The translations under genes were made by a program, and so were the position numbers. Below the pieces are notes generated by a model that saw only the letters and a list, made by a program, of their open reading frames with translations, had not been told where the DNA came from and made no database searches. Positions 17,946-26,401 of a DNA stretch of 48,343 bases are shown here, piece after piece; the stretch's first letter is position 1; each line of letters begins with the position of its first letter. The stretch spans positions 1 through 48,343 of the forward strand of contig USGV01000009.1 of the NCBI GenBank assembly GCA_900554305.1. The letters run 5' to 3'. Origin of the DNA: an uncultured Mycoplasmatota bacterium. GTDB lineage: Bacteria > Bacillota_I > Bacilli_A > RF39 > UBA660.

Positions 17946-18236
17946 TTACTTTTGTAATTTATAAACATAAGCTCCATTAGCAATTGCTTGTTGTTCTATT
18001 TCATCTACTTGATTATGAGATGTGGTATAATCATTAAACTCTGTTGTATAACCTGATATTAGAAGGGTATCATTATTATCTTTGATAGTATACTCTGCTA
18101 GTCCGCTATTTGTTTGTGCACGACAATAAATTTCATAGCCTTCACATTCTTTAAATATAACTGTTTGATTACCAAAATCTACAATTAGATGTTCACATTC
18201 TTCTGTAGTGATTTCTGGAGTTTTTATTTCTTCTTT
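17946..18236 (-). pseudogene. Out-of-frame C-terminal part of the alpha-CTD-like gene
   Basis: This minus-strand frame has no start or ribosome site of its own but reads 96 sense codons (from KEEIKTPEITTEE to QAIANGAYVYKLQK) up to a TAA adjacent to the operon terminator. Removing one A from the A5 run (T5 on the plus strand, 18234-18238) joins it to the upstream gene as one frame of 277 residues with a continuous Glu/Lys-rich linker. The segment has a beta-rich character (LIVDFGNQTVIF, CEGYEIYCRA, YTIKDNNDTLLISGY) and no recognised family. It is either a real frameshift, a base-calling error in a homopolymer, or a site of slippage. Confidence 0.75.
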
Positions 18237-18780
18237 TTATGTCTTCACTTTGTTTTTGCTCTTCTTTTGCTGATTTATTTAGTTTTTCTTGTTCAATTGC
18301 TTGTTGTTCTACTTCTTTTGGAATTAACAATCCCTCTCCGGTTATTCCTACTCCTAAAATTGTTAATTGATCTAACAACTGTCGTTGTCTATTTGGTCCA
18401 TAACCTTTTATTATCGGTATTTCTCTCCAACGATTATTTAGTTGTTGCAATGTAAAAATGCCTTCTCTATATAATAAAGAATAGGCTTGCGGAGAAAATC
18501 CTAACTCTTCTAATAGGACTTTTCCTTCTTGTTTTAATTTTTCTTTTTGGACTTCTTGAGATTTATCCTCATTCTTTATTTTATATCCAGCATTATGTAG
18601 CGCTTCTTTGATTTCTTTTAATCCGCCAATGCCTAATTGCCTAATCTTAGTTAAATCCTCATAATCTATTTGTAGTAAATCTTCTAATGTTTCTATATTA
18701 TAAAGACTTAATCTTTTTCTTGTTCTTTTTTTTATACCTAAATCTTTTAGTGTTATTTGTAATATTTCTTTGTTACTCAT
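18193..18780 (-). CDS. RNA polymerase alpha-CTD-like helix-hairpin-helix protein, frameshifted
   Basis: A 195-residue frame. Residues 10-60 match the RNA polymerase alpha C-terminal domain (KKRTRKRLSLYNIETLEDLL, then LTKIRQLGIGGLKEIKEAL), which binds DNA and activators in the polymerase. Residues 90-145 look like a second, diverged copy (SPQAYSLLYREGIFTLQQL). A charged Glu/Lys/Gln linker follows. The last residues (after SEDIK: RRNKNSRNHYRRM) are out of character and end at a TGA, a stop this genome otherwise uses only in ATGA overlaps, so they look like read-out after a frameshift near 18234-18238. The start has an adequate site and lies 12 bases after the OB-fold gene. A stand-alone alpha-CTD could be a DNA-binding adaptor. 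Confidence 0.75.
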   Translation of the reverse strand: MSNKEILQITLKDLGIKKRTRKRLSLYNIETLEDLLQIDYEDLTKIRQLGIGGLKEIKEALHNAGYKIKNEDKSQEVQKEKLKQEGKVLLEELGFSPQAYSLLYREGIFTLQQLNNRWREIPIIKGYGPNRQRQLLDQLTILGVGITGEGLLIPKEVEQQAIEQEKLNKSAKEEQKQSEDIKRRNKNSRNHYRRM

Positions 18781-18792
18781 ATTTACCCTTTC

Positions 18793-19464
18793 TTATTCTG
18801 TAAAACAATTACTCATATTAGCGCTGTTTGATGTTTTTTCTGTAGCAAGAGTAAAGTTGTCAATTGTACCTAATACTGTAATTTCCATATCTTCTTTTAG
18901 GTCGCTAAGATCTGTCTTTTCTGCCATTGGACATTTTATTTTTAAAGTATAAGCATCATCTGGATCTTTATAACGCAAAATAAGTTCATTATCTTTTATC
19001 TTATAAATTCTTCCTGTTACTCTCATAAATTGTCCTGCATATTTATTAGCTGTTTTTTCAGGATCGTTTCTAAATTCTATTGCTAAATCTAAAGCAGATA
19101 TTTCTGTTGGTTCTACTGAATATGGCATCGTCCAGAAACCTAGTTTTGTATCTCGTCTTCCTTGTTCCTGATGATATTTTATAACCTTATATCCTAGTCC
19201 ATAAAATTCCTCTGTTCCACCATCATCATATGTTTTTGTACGTATAGCAAAATATGGTCCTTTATCATATTTTGTTACACAAATAACGTCGATAGCAATG
19301 ACAATTCCTAAGGCAATGATAATAATAAAAATGATGTTACTAATTACTTTAGATATTGGTTCTTTTTCCTCAATTATTTCCATATCTAAATCATTCATCC
19401 CATAATGATTATAATCCACATAATTATTTTCTTCTGTTTTCAACTCATTTTTCTTTTTTCTCAT
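18793..19464 (-). CDS. Membrane-anchored OB-fold (tRNA_anti-like) protein
   Basis: A 223-residue protein with an acidic cytoplasmic N-terminus (1-38), one helix (about 39-66) and an outer domain. The C-terminal half (about 130-215; YAGQFMRVTGRIYKIKDNELILRYK, LKEDMEITVLGTI) fits the tRNA_anti-like OB fold, which in exported proteins is not expected to bind tRNA. The middle stretch (KYDKGPYFAIRTKTYDDGG) is a conserved-looking but unnamed segment. It is flanked by 12-base gaps on both sides in a three-gene operon. Confidence 0.65.
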   Translation of the reverse strand: MRKKKNELKTEENNYVDYNHYGMNDLDMEIIEEKEPISKVISNIIFIIIIALGIVIAIDVICVTKYDKGPYFAIRTKTYDDGGTEEFYGLGYKVIKYHQEQGRRDTKLGFWTMPYSVEPTEISALDLAIEFRNDPEKTANKYAGQFMRVTGRIYKIKDNELILRYKDPDDAYTLKIKCPMAEKTDLSDLKEDMEITVLGTIDNFTLATEKTSNSANMSNCFTE

Positions 19465-19476
19465 TTTTATTCCTCC

Positions 19477-20337
19477 TTAAAATCCCTTACTTTGAAAGTT
19501 TCTAGTCTCCCTTTTTATATATTGATAAGTTGGATTCATATCTCGATGATATGCTTCTACTAACGATTTCTTTTGTTCACAAAGTTCTATTGCTTCAGCA
19601 CGTAATTGTATCCTTTTTTCTAGCGGCATTTCGCTTAATAATTTTTTAGAAACTTGTCTTTCTAACGGTCTAGCAATTTCTAATAACTCTCTTCTAAAAT
19701 CATCACTAATATCAAAGTCTAAAAAAAGTGGAATACCAAAATCTATCATTTTTCTTCTTGATATCCTTTCTCTTTTATTTATTAATTCCTGTATATTCAA
19801 ATTAAATGGATCAAATAACATTATATTTTCTGGATTACTGACATCTAATAATTCTATATGGTTTGGAAACTTCCAATCTCTAAATTCTCTTTTAGTTTCC
19901 ATACTACTTTTTTTTACTTTAGTTTTTATTTTTCTTGTTTTGGGTATTGGGTTATTTTGGTAGTGATATTTTGTTCCTACTAATATTAAATCTTGATTTT
20001 CATCTAATAAACTTAATATTGTTTTAAAATGAGGTGCAAAATTTCTGCAACAACCATTACCACAAGAAATACCAATTCCTAAATCTGTTTTTAATTCTAT
20101 AGAATCATTAGAGGTTGCTATAAAAGTTTTATCAGCAGAAAAGTATCCATTCCATACCAGATAATAATAGATTGCTAAATATAAATTTTTGTCTTTTCTG
20201 TCTGCAATTTCACTAATTAATTTTGACTCGCAGTCTTGAGCAAGATTAAATTGTTGCTTTAGGGAAGATGTCTCATATATTTGACGATAGAACTCTAAAT
20301 CTTTATAGCAATTCAGATATTCATCAATCTTGTTCAT
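19477..20337 (-). CDS. Transglutaminase-like cysteine enzyme of unknown substrate
   Basis: A 286-residue soluble protein. The motif SCGNGCCRNFAPHF has the spacing of the transglutaminase nucleophile motif (GxCRxFA). NHIELL and LFDPFN would supply the His and Asp of the triad. It has a charged helical C-terminus (about 215-286) and no signal peptide, so a cytoplasmic peptide- or protein-modifying enzyme is possible. The start at 20337 follows AAGGGG at eight bases. First gene of its operon, with its own promoter. A second transglutaminase-like protein is at 6463. Confidence 0.6.
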   Translation of the reverse strand: MNKIDEYLNCYKDLEFYRQIYETSSLKQQFNLAQDCESKLISEIADRKDKNLYLAIYYYLVWNGYFSADKTFIATSNDSIELKTDLGIGISCGNGCCRNFAPHFKTILSLLDENQDLILVGTKYHYQNNPIPKTRKIKTKVKKSSMETKREFRDWKFPNHIELLDVSNPENIMLFDPFNLNIQELINKRERISRRKMIDFGIPLFLDFDISDDFRRELLEIARPLERQVSKKLLSEMPLEKRIQLRAEAIELCEQKKSLVEAYHRDMNPTYQYIKRETRNFQSKGF

Positions 20338-20363
20338 TCTTTCATCCCCTTTTGATAAGGCAT

Positions 20364-20391
20364 ATTATACTATAAATATGTTATTTTGTAA

Positions 20392-20392
<1 letters not shown>
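20364..20392 (-). promoter_or_regulatory. Promoter of the transglutaminase-like/OB/alpha-CTD operon
   Basis: TTTACA (20387-20392) and TATAAT (20364-20369) are separated by 17 bases. The -35 adjoins the T-tract of the ligA terminator. Confidence 0.75.
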
Positions 20393-22397
<2,005 letters not shown>

Positions 22398-22408
22398 TCA
22401 CCATTATT

Positions 22409-22417
22409 AGTATATCA
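22409..22417 (-). promoter_or_regulatory. Extended -10 promoter of ligA
   Basis: TGATATACT on the minus strand, 18 bases upstream of the ATG, implies a very short leader. The -35 position is occupied by the preceding terminator's T-tract. Confidence 0.45.
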
Positions 22418-22428
22418 TTTTTATAAAC

Positions 22429-22454
22429 TAAAAAAAAGAAACTTTATTGTTTCT
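22429..22454 (-). terminator. Terminator of the coiled-coil membrane protein gene
   Basis: AGAAAC (22437-22442) pairs with GTTTCT (22449-22454) and is followed by eight T on the minus strand. The TAA stop (22444-22446) is in the loop. Confidence 0.8.
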
Positions 22455-23358
22455 CTTGGATATTATTTCCTTCTAATTTTATAGTAGGTATTGGAGAGTT
22501 CTGCAATGGTTGTGCTACTTGTGTCTGAACTGTATTTTCCACTATTTCTTGTTGAGGTGGCTGATTATTCTGTATATTCATTAACTGTTGTTGGTTATAT
22601 AAAGATTCTTGCTTTGCCTCTACATATAATTGGTTATAATAATCGGCATTTGTTTTTAATTCTTGATTTACTTTTGATAATTGTTCTATTTGTGCTACCG
22701 TTGTTTGCTCTTGCTGTTTATATTTTTCTAGTTCTTGCTGTAGTGATGATGCTTGCCTTTGAAAATCACTACATTTAATACTTAATACTTTCATCGTTTC
22801 AATAGATTCCTGTTTATCTAGTACTGTTAAAAAAAGAATAATAACAGCACCTACTATTTGTGCAATTGCCATTAATATTACTATAGGAACCGCTAAAAAT
22901 ATTAAGAAATTCGCTAAAACATATAATATCGCTACTCCTACAGCGATACCTGCAATTGTATTTCTTAATACTCTTATAGTTCCTGTGTCACTTACTGTAC
23001 TAGTTAACATAGTAAGACCAGCGCTTCCAATCATAGCTAATGTAGTTAATAAAAATAATAAAGTTGACATACTGGTTCCGCCAAAAGCGGACATTCTTAC
23101 ATTTACTACTTTGAAAGCTATTAAAATTATAAATATTGTAAATATAATCACACAAATTACTGTTAAAAAACTAAATAAAATGCTAATATTATCCCTATTA
23201 CCAGTTGATGCTAGCATTAAACATGTACTAATAATAAACAAAACGGTTCCAATATTGGATACTACGTCTGGTATTGCTGAAACTAATGATGCTAGCAACA
23301 TAAGAATTGCACTAATGATTACTCCAATACCAGAAAAGTATGTTAATCTGTTTTTCAA
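22444..23358 (-). CDS. Polytopic membrane protein with C-terminal coiled coil
   Basis: About 304 residues, no family recognised. Six or seven hydrophobic helices fill residues 8-185. A coiled coil follows (about 190-265, LQQELEKYKQQEQTTVAQIEQ), then a Gln/Asn/Pro-rich tail. The start is probably TTG at 23358, since GGTGAG lies four bases upstream; a GTG at 23370 in frame has no ribosome site. It has its own extended -10 promoter and terminator, so it is monocistronic. It could be a scaffold or division-associated membrane protein, but nothing in the sequence decides this. Confidence 0.65.
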   Translation of the reverse strand: MKNRLTYFSGIGVIISAILMLLASLVSAIPDVVSNIGTVLFIISTCLMLASTGNRDNISILFSFLTVICVIIFTIFIILIAFKVVNVRMSAFGGTSMSTLLFLLTTLAMIGSAGLTMLTSTVSDTGTIRVLRNTIAGIAVGVAILYVLANFLIFLAVPIVILMAIAQIVGAVIILFLTVLDKQESIETMKVLSIKCSDFQRQASSLQQELEKYKQQEQTTVAQIEQLSKVNQELKTNADYYNQLYVEAKQESLYNQQQLMNIQNNQPPQQEIVENTVQTQVAQPLQNSPIPTIKLEGNNIQEKQ

Positions 23359-23393
23359 TTTACTCACCACTCACTACTATACTAATTATTTTC

Positions 23394-23402
23394 ATTATAG
23401 CA
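23394..23402 (-). promoter_or_regulatory. Extended -10 promoter of the coiled-coil membrane protein gene
   Basis: TGCTATAAT on the minus strand is an extended -10; no clear -35 was seen. Confidence 0.55.
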
Positions 23403-23462
23403 TAGAATAAAAATAATATATTTTTTTTGCATTTATTTTTGTTTCTTTACATTCCTTTTCAT

Positions 23463-23484
23463 AAAAAAAGAACCCTAAGGTTCT
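23463..23484 (-). terminator. Terminator of the BI-1 family gene
   Basis: AGAACC (23469-23474) pairs with GGTTCT (23479-23484), followed by T residues on the minus strand. The TAG stop (23483-23485) overlaps the stem. Confidence 0.85.
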
Positions 23485-24139
23485 AATCTCTTCTTTTTCC
23501 AAAAAGTTCCAATAGTCTGATAAATAAGTTGATAAAGTCTAAGTATAATTGGAATGCTCCATATACTGCAGCTTTTTCTTCTCCAATTACTAACATTAAT
23601 TGTTTTACTTTATTTACATCATAAGCAATATAAGCAATAAATATTAGTACTCCAAGCATCGTTAAAACTGTATCAAACATTGTGCTCTTGAAAATAAATA
23701 TGTTTAATATTCCTCCAATAATTATTCCAAGTAGAGCTATTAAAGCTATTGTTCCAATTTTGGTTAAATCTCTTTTTGTTGTATATCCATAAAATGCTAA
23801 CAAGGCAAATATGATTGCTGTTATTATAAAGATACTAATCAAAGATGAAACCTCAAAAGCAACAAATATTACTGAAAATGTAACGCCTGTCAGTATGGAA
23901 TATATAACATATAAAATTTTCATTGTTAATGGGTGCATTTTCGCAAGTCTTATTCCTAAAACTAATGCTATTACAATTTCAATAATAGCGATTGGTAAAA
24001 TTCCAAGTGCTAATACTTGTATCATTAACTGTTCATTTAATGTTAATGCATATCCACTAGCAAAGGTTATTAATAATCCTATAAATAACCATGTAAACAT
24101 TTTAGGATATACTTGGGTATTTTCATTATATTCGTTCAT
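23483..24139 (-). CDS. Bax inhibitor-1 (BI-1/YccA/YetJ) family membrane protein
   Basis: A 218-residue protein with seven hydrophobic helices. Bacterial BI-1 proteins such as YetJ act as pH-sensitive calcium leak channels. The family's conserved C-terminal part is visible (IAYIAYDVNKVKQL, then YGAFQLYLDFINLFIRLLELFG) with the two Asp residues that form the pH switch. The ATG at 24139 follows AAGGAG. Monocistronic, with its own promoter and terminator. Confidence 0.9.
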   Translation of the reverse strand: MNEYNENTQVYPKMFTWLFIGLLITFASGYALTLNEQLMIQVLALGILPIAIIEIVIALVLGIRLAKMHPLTMKILYVIYSILTGVTFSVIFVAFEVSSLISIFIITAIIFALLAFYGYTTKRDLTKIGTIALIALLGIIIGGILNIFIFKSTMFDTVLTMLGVLIFIAYIAYDVNKVKQLMLVIGEEKAAVYGAFQLYLDFINLFIRLLELFGKRRD

Positions 24140-24162
24140 TTTTTCTCCTTAACTTATTGTTT

Positions 24163-24180
24163 TAATAACTTTCGTTATTA
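24163..24180 (-). promoter_or_regulatory. Hairpin at the predicted 5' end of the BI-1 mRNA
   Basis: A perfect 7-bp stem TAATAAC/GTTATTA with a GAAA loop on the transcript strand. The -10 ends at 24185, so transcription should start at or next to the first stem base. It has the same geometry as the hairpin at 8383-8400. Confidence 0.55.
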
Positions 24181-24184
24181 TGTT

Positions 24185-24193
24185 ATTATATCA
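24185..24193 (-). promoter_or_regulatory. Extended -10 promoter of the BI-1 gene
   Basis: TGATATAAT on the minus strand, with a weak -35 (TTTCTA) at 17 bases. No clear terminator separates it from the upstream nucleotidyltransferase gene. Confidence 0.6.
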
Positions 24194-24216
24194 TATTTTT
24201 ATGTAAATAGAAATAT

Positions 24217-25125
24217 TTAATCTTTCCACAAGTTTTGTGGATATTTTTTTTGTTCTGTCATTTCCATAAATGCTTTTTTAACCATTTCTTGGTCTTCTTT
24301 GTAAGTTACACCGTACCACTTTGCGGTTGTAATCATTAAATCTACTGTTTTTCCTTCATATTTCATAGCCTTACTTAAAGCTGTTGGAATCTGATATTCA
24401 ACTTTAGATAAATCGTTTTTATTTTGTTCTAAGAACAGATAAAAATATTTTTCTAAGATACTAAAGAAATCATTCGAAAACAGTAATAAATTCATAGAAA
24501 CTGGAGTGTTTTCTGATACTTCTATTTTTTCTTTCGTATCTTGTAAAGTTGCAATAATTTTATTATCTATTCGTTCTACTTTACTTTCTACAACTTCAGT
24601 TAATTTACCATTTTCTTCATAACAGATTCCTCTAGAGCTAGCACCTGATGGACTTAAGGTGTTTTTTACTAGATAGGCTATCATTCCATAATGATTATTA
24701 GACATATTATCTAAATAAGAACTTGCTTTTTCTAAAGCATCTCTTCCATAGAAATCATCTGCATTTATCATAGCAAATGAACCATGTATTTTATCTTTTG
24801 CGCAAAGTATAGCATGCGCTGTTCCTAATGGTTTTTCTCTATTTTGTAATAGCTCTTGATACTCTTTTGGCACTAGTCTATTATCTTGAAATGCATATTC
24901 TGTTTTTATAAATGGTTCGATTCTTTTTCCTATTGTTTCTTTAAAAATATTATAGTTTTCTTCTTTGATTACAAAAACCACTTTATTGAATCCTGCTTTT
25001 CTTGCATCATAGATGGAATAGTCTATAATAAACTCTCCGTTGGGACCAAATGGTTCTATTTGCTTTAGCCCCCCAAAGCGACTTCCCATTCCAGCTGCTA
25101 ATATTAATAATGTTTTTTCTTTCAT
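24217..25125 (-). CDS. Sugar-nucleotidyltransferase family protein, tandem copy 2
   Basis: A 302-residue NTP_transferase-fold enzyme expected to activate a sugar phosphate with an NTP. The signature LILAAGMGSRFGGLKQ (residues 6-21) is the nucleotide-binding loop; GTAHAILCAKD and INADDFYG carry the metal-binding acids, and TTAKWYGVTY closes the fold. The ATG at 25125 directly follows the TAA of a paralogue, with GGAGTGAG inside the paralogue's last codons. The two copies keep the first 60 residues nearly unchanged but diverge strongly afterwards, suggesting different acceptors. The exact sugar is unknown. Confidence 0.8.
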   Translation of the reverse strand: MKEKTLLILAAGMGSRFGGLKQIEPFGPNGEFIIDYSIYDARKAGFNKVVFVIKEENYNIFKETIGKRIEPFIKTEYAFQDNRLVPKEYQELLQNREKPLGTAHAILCAKDKIHGSFAMINADDFYGRDALEKASSYLDNMSNNHYGMIAYLVKNTLSPSGASSRGICYEENGKLTEVVESKVERIDNKIIATLQDTKEKIEVSENTPVSMNLLLFSNDFFSILEKYFYLFLEQNKNDLSKVEYQIPTALSKAMKYEGKTVDLMITTAKWYGVTYKEDQEMVKKAFMEMTEQKKYPQNLWKD

Positions 25126-26034
25126 TTACTCACTCCATAAATTTTTAGGGTATTTTCCTGTTTCTACTAATTCTTTGATTGCACTTGATACTAATTCTTT
25201 ATCTTCTTGATATGTTACTCCATACCAAACTGCTGTAGTTTCTAATACATCTACTTGTTTTTTCCCTTCTTCTACCAATTCATTTAAAACGATAGGAATT
25301 AGATACTCACATGTGTCTAGTTTCTCACTGTTTTGGTCTAAGAATGCTGGGAATCTGTCTTCTAATATCTGGAATAAATCTGGTGTAAATAATAGGAAGT
25401 TCATAGAAGCAATAGTATCTTTGCTAGTTCTAAAATCTGCCTTTCCTTCTAGTGGGTGAACATCTACCATATCTCCATCTAATGTTACACTACTTTCTGT
25501 TAGCCGAATTAATTCCCCTTTATCATTCACTTCACAGACACCTCTTTTAGCTGATCCATTTGGTGTTAAGGTGTTTCCCAAACGATATGCTACCATACCA
25601 TAATGATTCGTAGGTACATTTTCTAAGAACTTAGCTGCTTTTTCATAGGCATCATACCCATAAAAATCGTCTGCATTGATGATTGCAAATGGTTCATTTA
25701 TTTTATCTCTAGCACAAAGTATTGCGTGGGCTGTTCCTAATGGTTTCGTACGATCTTTTAATGGTGTTTTATATTCTTCTGGTAAATTATCATTCTTTTG
25801 GAATACATATTCTGTTTCTATGTGAGGTTCTACTCTTTTTCCAATCGTTTCTTTAAAAATATCATAGTTTTCTTCTTTAATTACAAATACTACTTTATCA
25901 AATCCTGCTTTTTTGGCATCATAAATAGAATAGTCTATAATAAACTCTCCATTAGGCCCAAATGGCTCTATTTGCTTTAATCCTCCAAAACGGCTTCCCA
26001 TTCCTGCCGCTAATATTAATAATGTTTTTTTCAT
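25126..26034 (-). CDS. Sugar-nucleotidyltransferase family protein, tandem copy 1
   Basis: Paralogue of the neighbouring gene, also 302 residues, with the same LILAAGMGSRFGGLKQ loop, GTAHAILCARD, INADDFYGYDA and TTAVWYGVTY motifs. The start at 26034 follows GAGGAGG and overlaps the upstream gene's stop by four bases. Domain length and motifs match the glucose-1-phosphate nucleotidyltransferase superfamily. Copies differ most in residues 70-290, where sugar specificity is normally set. Confidence 0.8.
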   Translation of the reverse strand: MKKTLLILAAGMGSRFGGLKQIEPFGPNGEFIIDYSIYDAKKAGFDKVVFVIKEENYDIFKETIGKRVEPHIETEYVFQKNDNLPEEYKTPLKDRTKPLGTAHAILCARDKINEPFAIINADDFYGYDAYEKAAKFLENVPTNHYGMVAYRLGNTLTPNGSAKRGVCEVNDKGELIRLTESSVTLDGDMVDVHPLEGKADFRTSKDTIASMNFLLFTPDLFQILEDRFPAFLDQNSEKLDTCEYLIPIVLNELVEEGKKQVDVLETTAVWYGVTYQEDKELVSSAIKELVETGKYPKNLWSE

Positions 26035-26390
26035 TGTTTTCCTCCTCTGTTTTTTTCTACTTCAACAAAATTTCTAGCTTTTTCTTCTATATCTACTAGG
26101 CTATTTAAAAAGTATGAATTATATGTCTCATATTTTCTTGTTTCTGCAGTCTCTTCTTCTGTCAAATAGGCATAAAATTTATTTTCTACTTTTCCTAATA
26201 CTAACATATAGCCCTCATTGATATTTTCTTCAATGGTAGGTAATATTCTTATAAAGTCTAATTCATTTTCTTGTGTTTGTATTCTAGTGGTAGCTCCATT
26301 TCTATTTCTTATATATAATCCTGCTATTTCTTTAGTTTCTACATCTCTTTTTACATATAATTGATAACCATTATTTAATTTTTCTTCCAT
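26031..26390 (-). CDS. Small protein of unknown function, pcrA operon
   Basis: A 119-residue soluble protein, not recognised. It has alternating strands in the first half (GYQLYVKRDVETKEIAGLYIRN, GYMLVLGKVENKFYAYLTEEE) and a charged helix at the end. It starts 11 bases after the pcrA stop and ends in TGA within an ATGA overlap with the nucleotidyltransferase gene, so it is co-translated with both. No cysteines, signal peptide or membrane segment. Confidence 0.65.
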   Translation of the reverse strand: MEEKLNNGYQLYVKRDVETKEIAGLYIRNRNGATTRIQTQENELDFIRILPTIEENINEGYMLVLGKVENKFYAYLTEEETAETRKYETYNSYFLNSLVDIEEKARNFVEVEKNRGGKQ

Positions 26391-26401
26391 TTATCATTCA
26401 C

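Noticed and set aside
24966..25125. Recent gene conversion between the two nucleotidyltransferase genes
   Set aside because: The proteins are nearly the same here, but the DNA differs at many silent positions, so conservation by selection is the better explanation.
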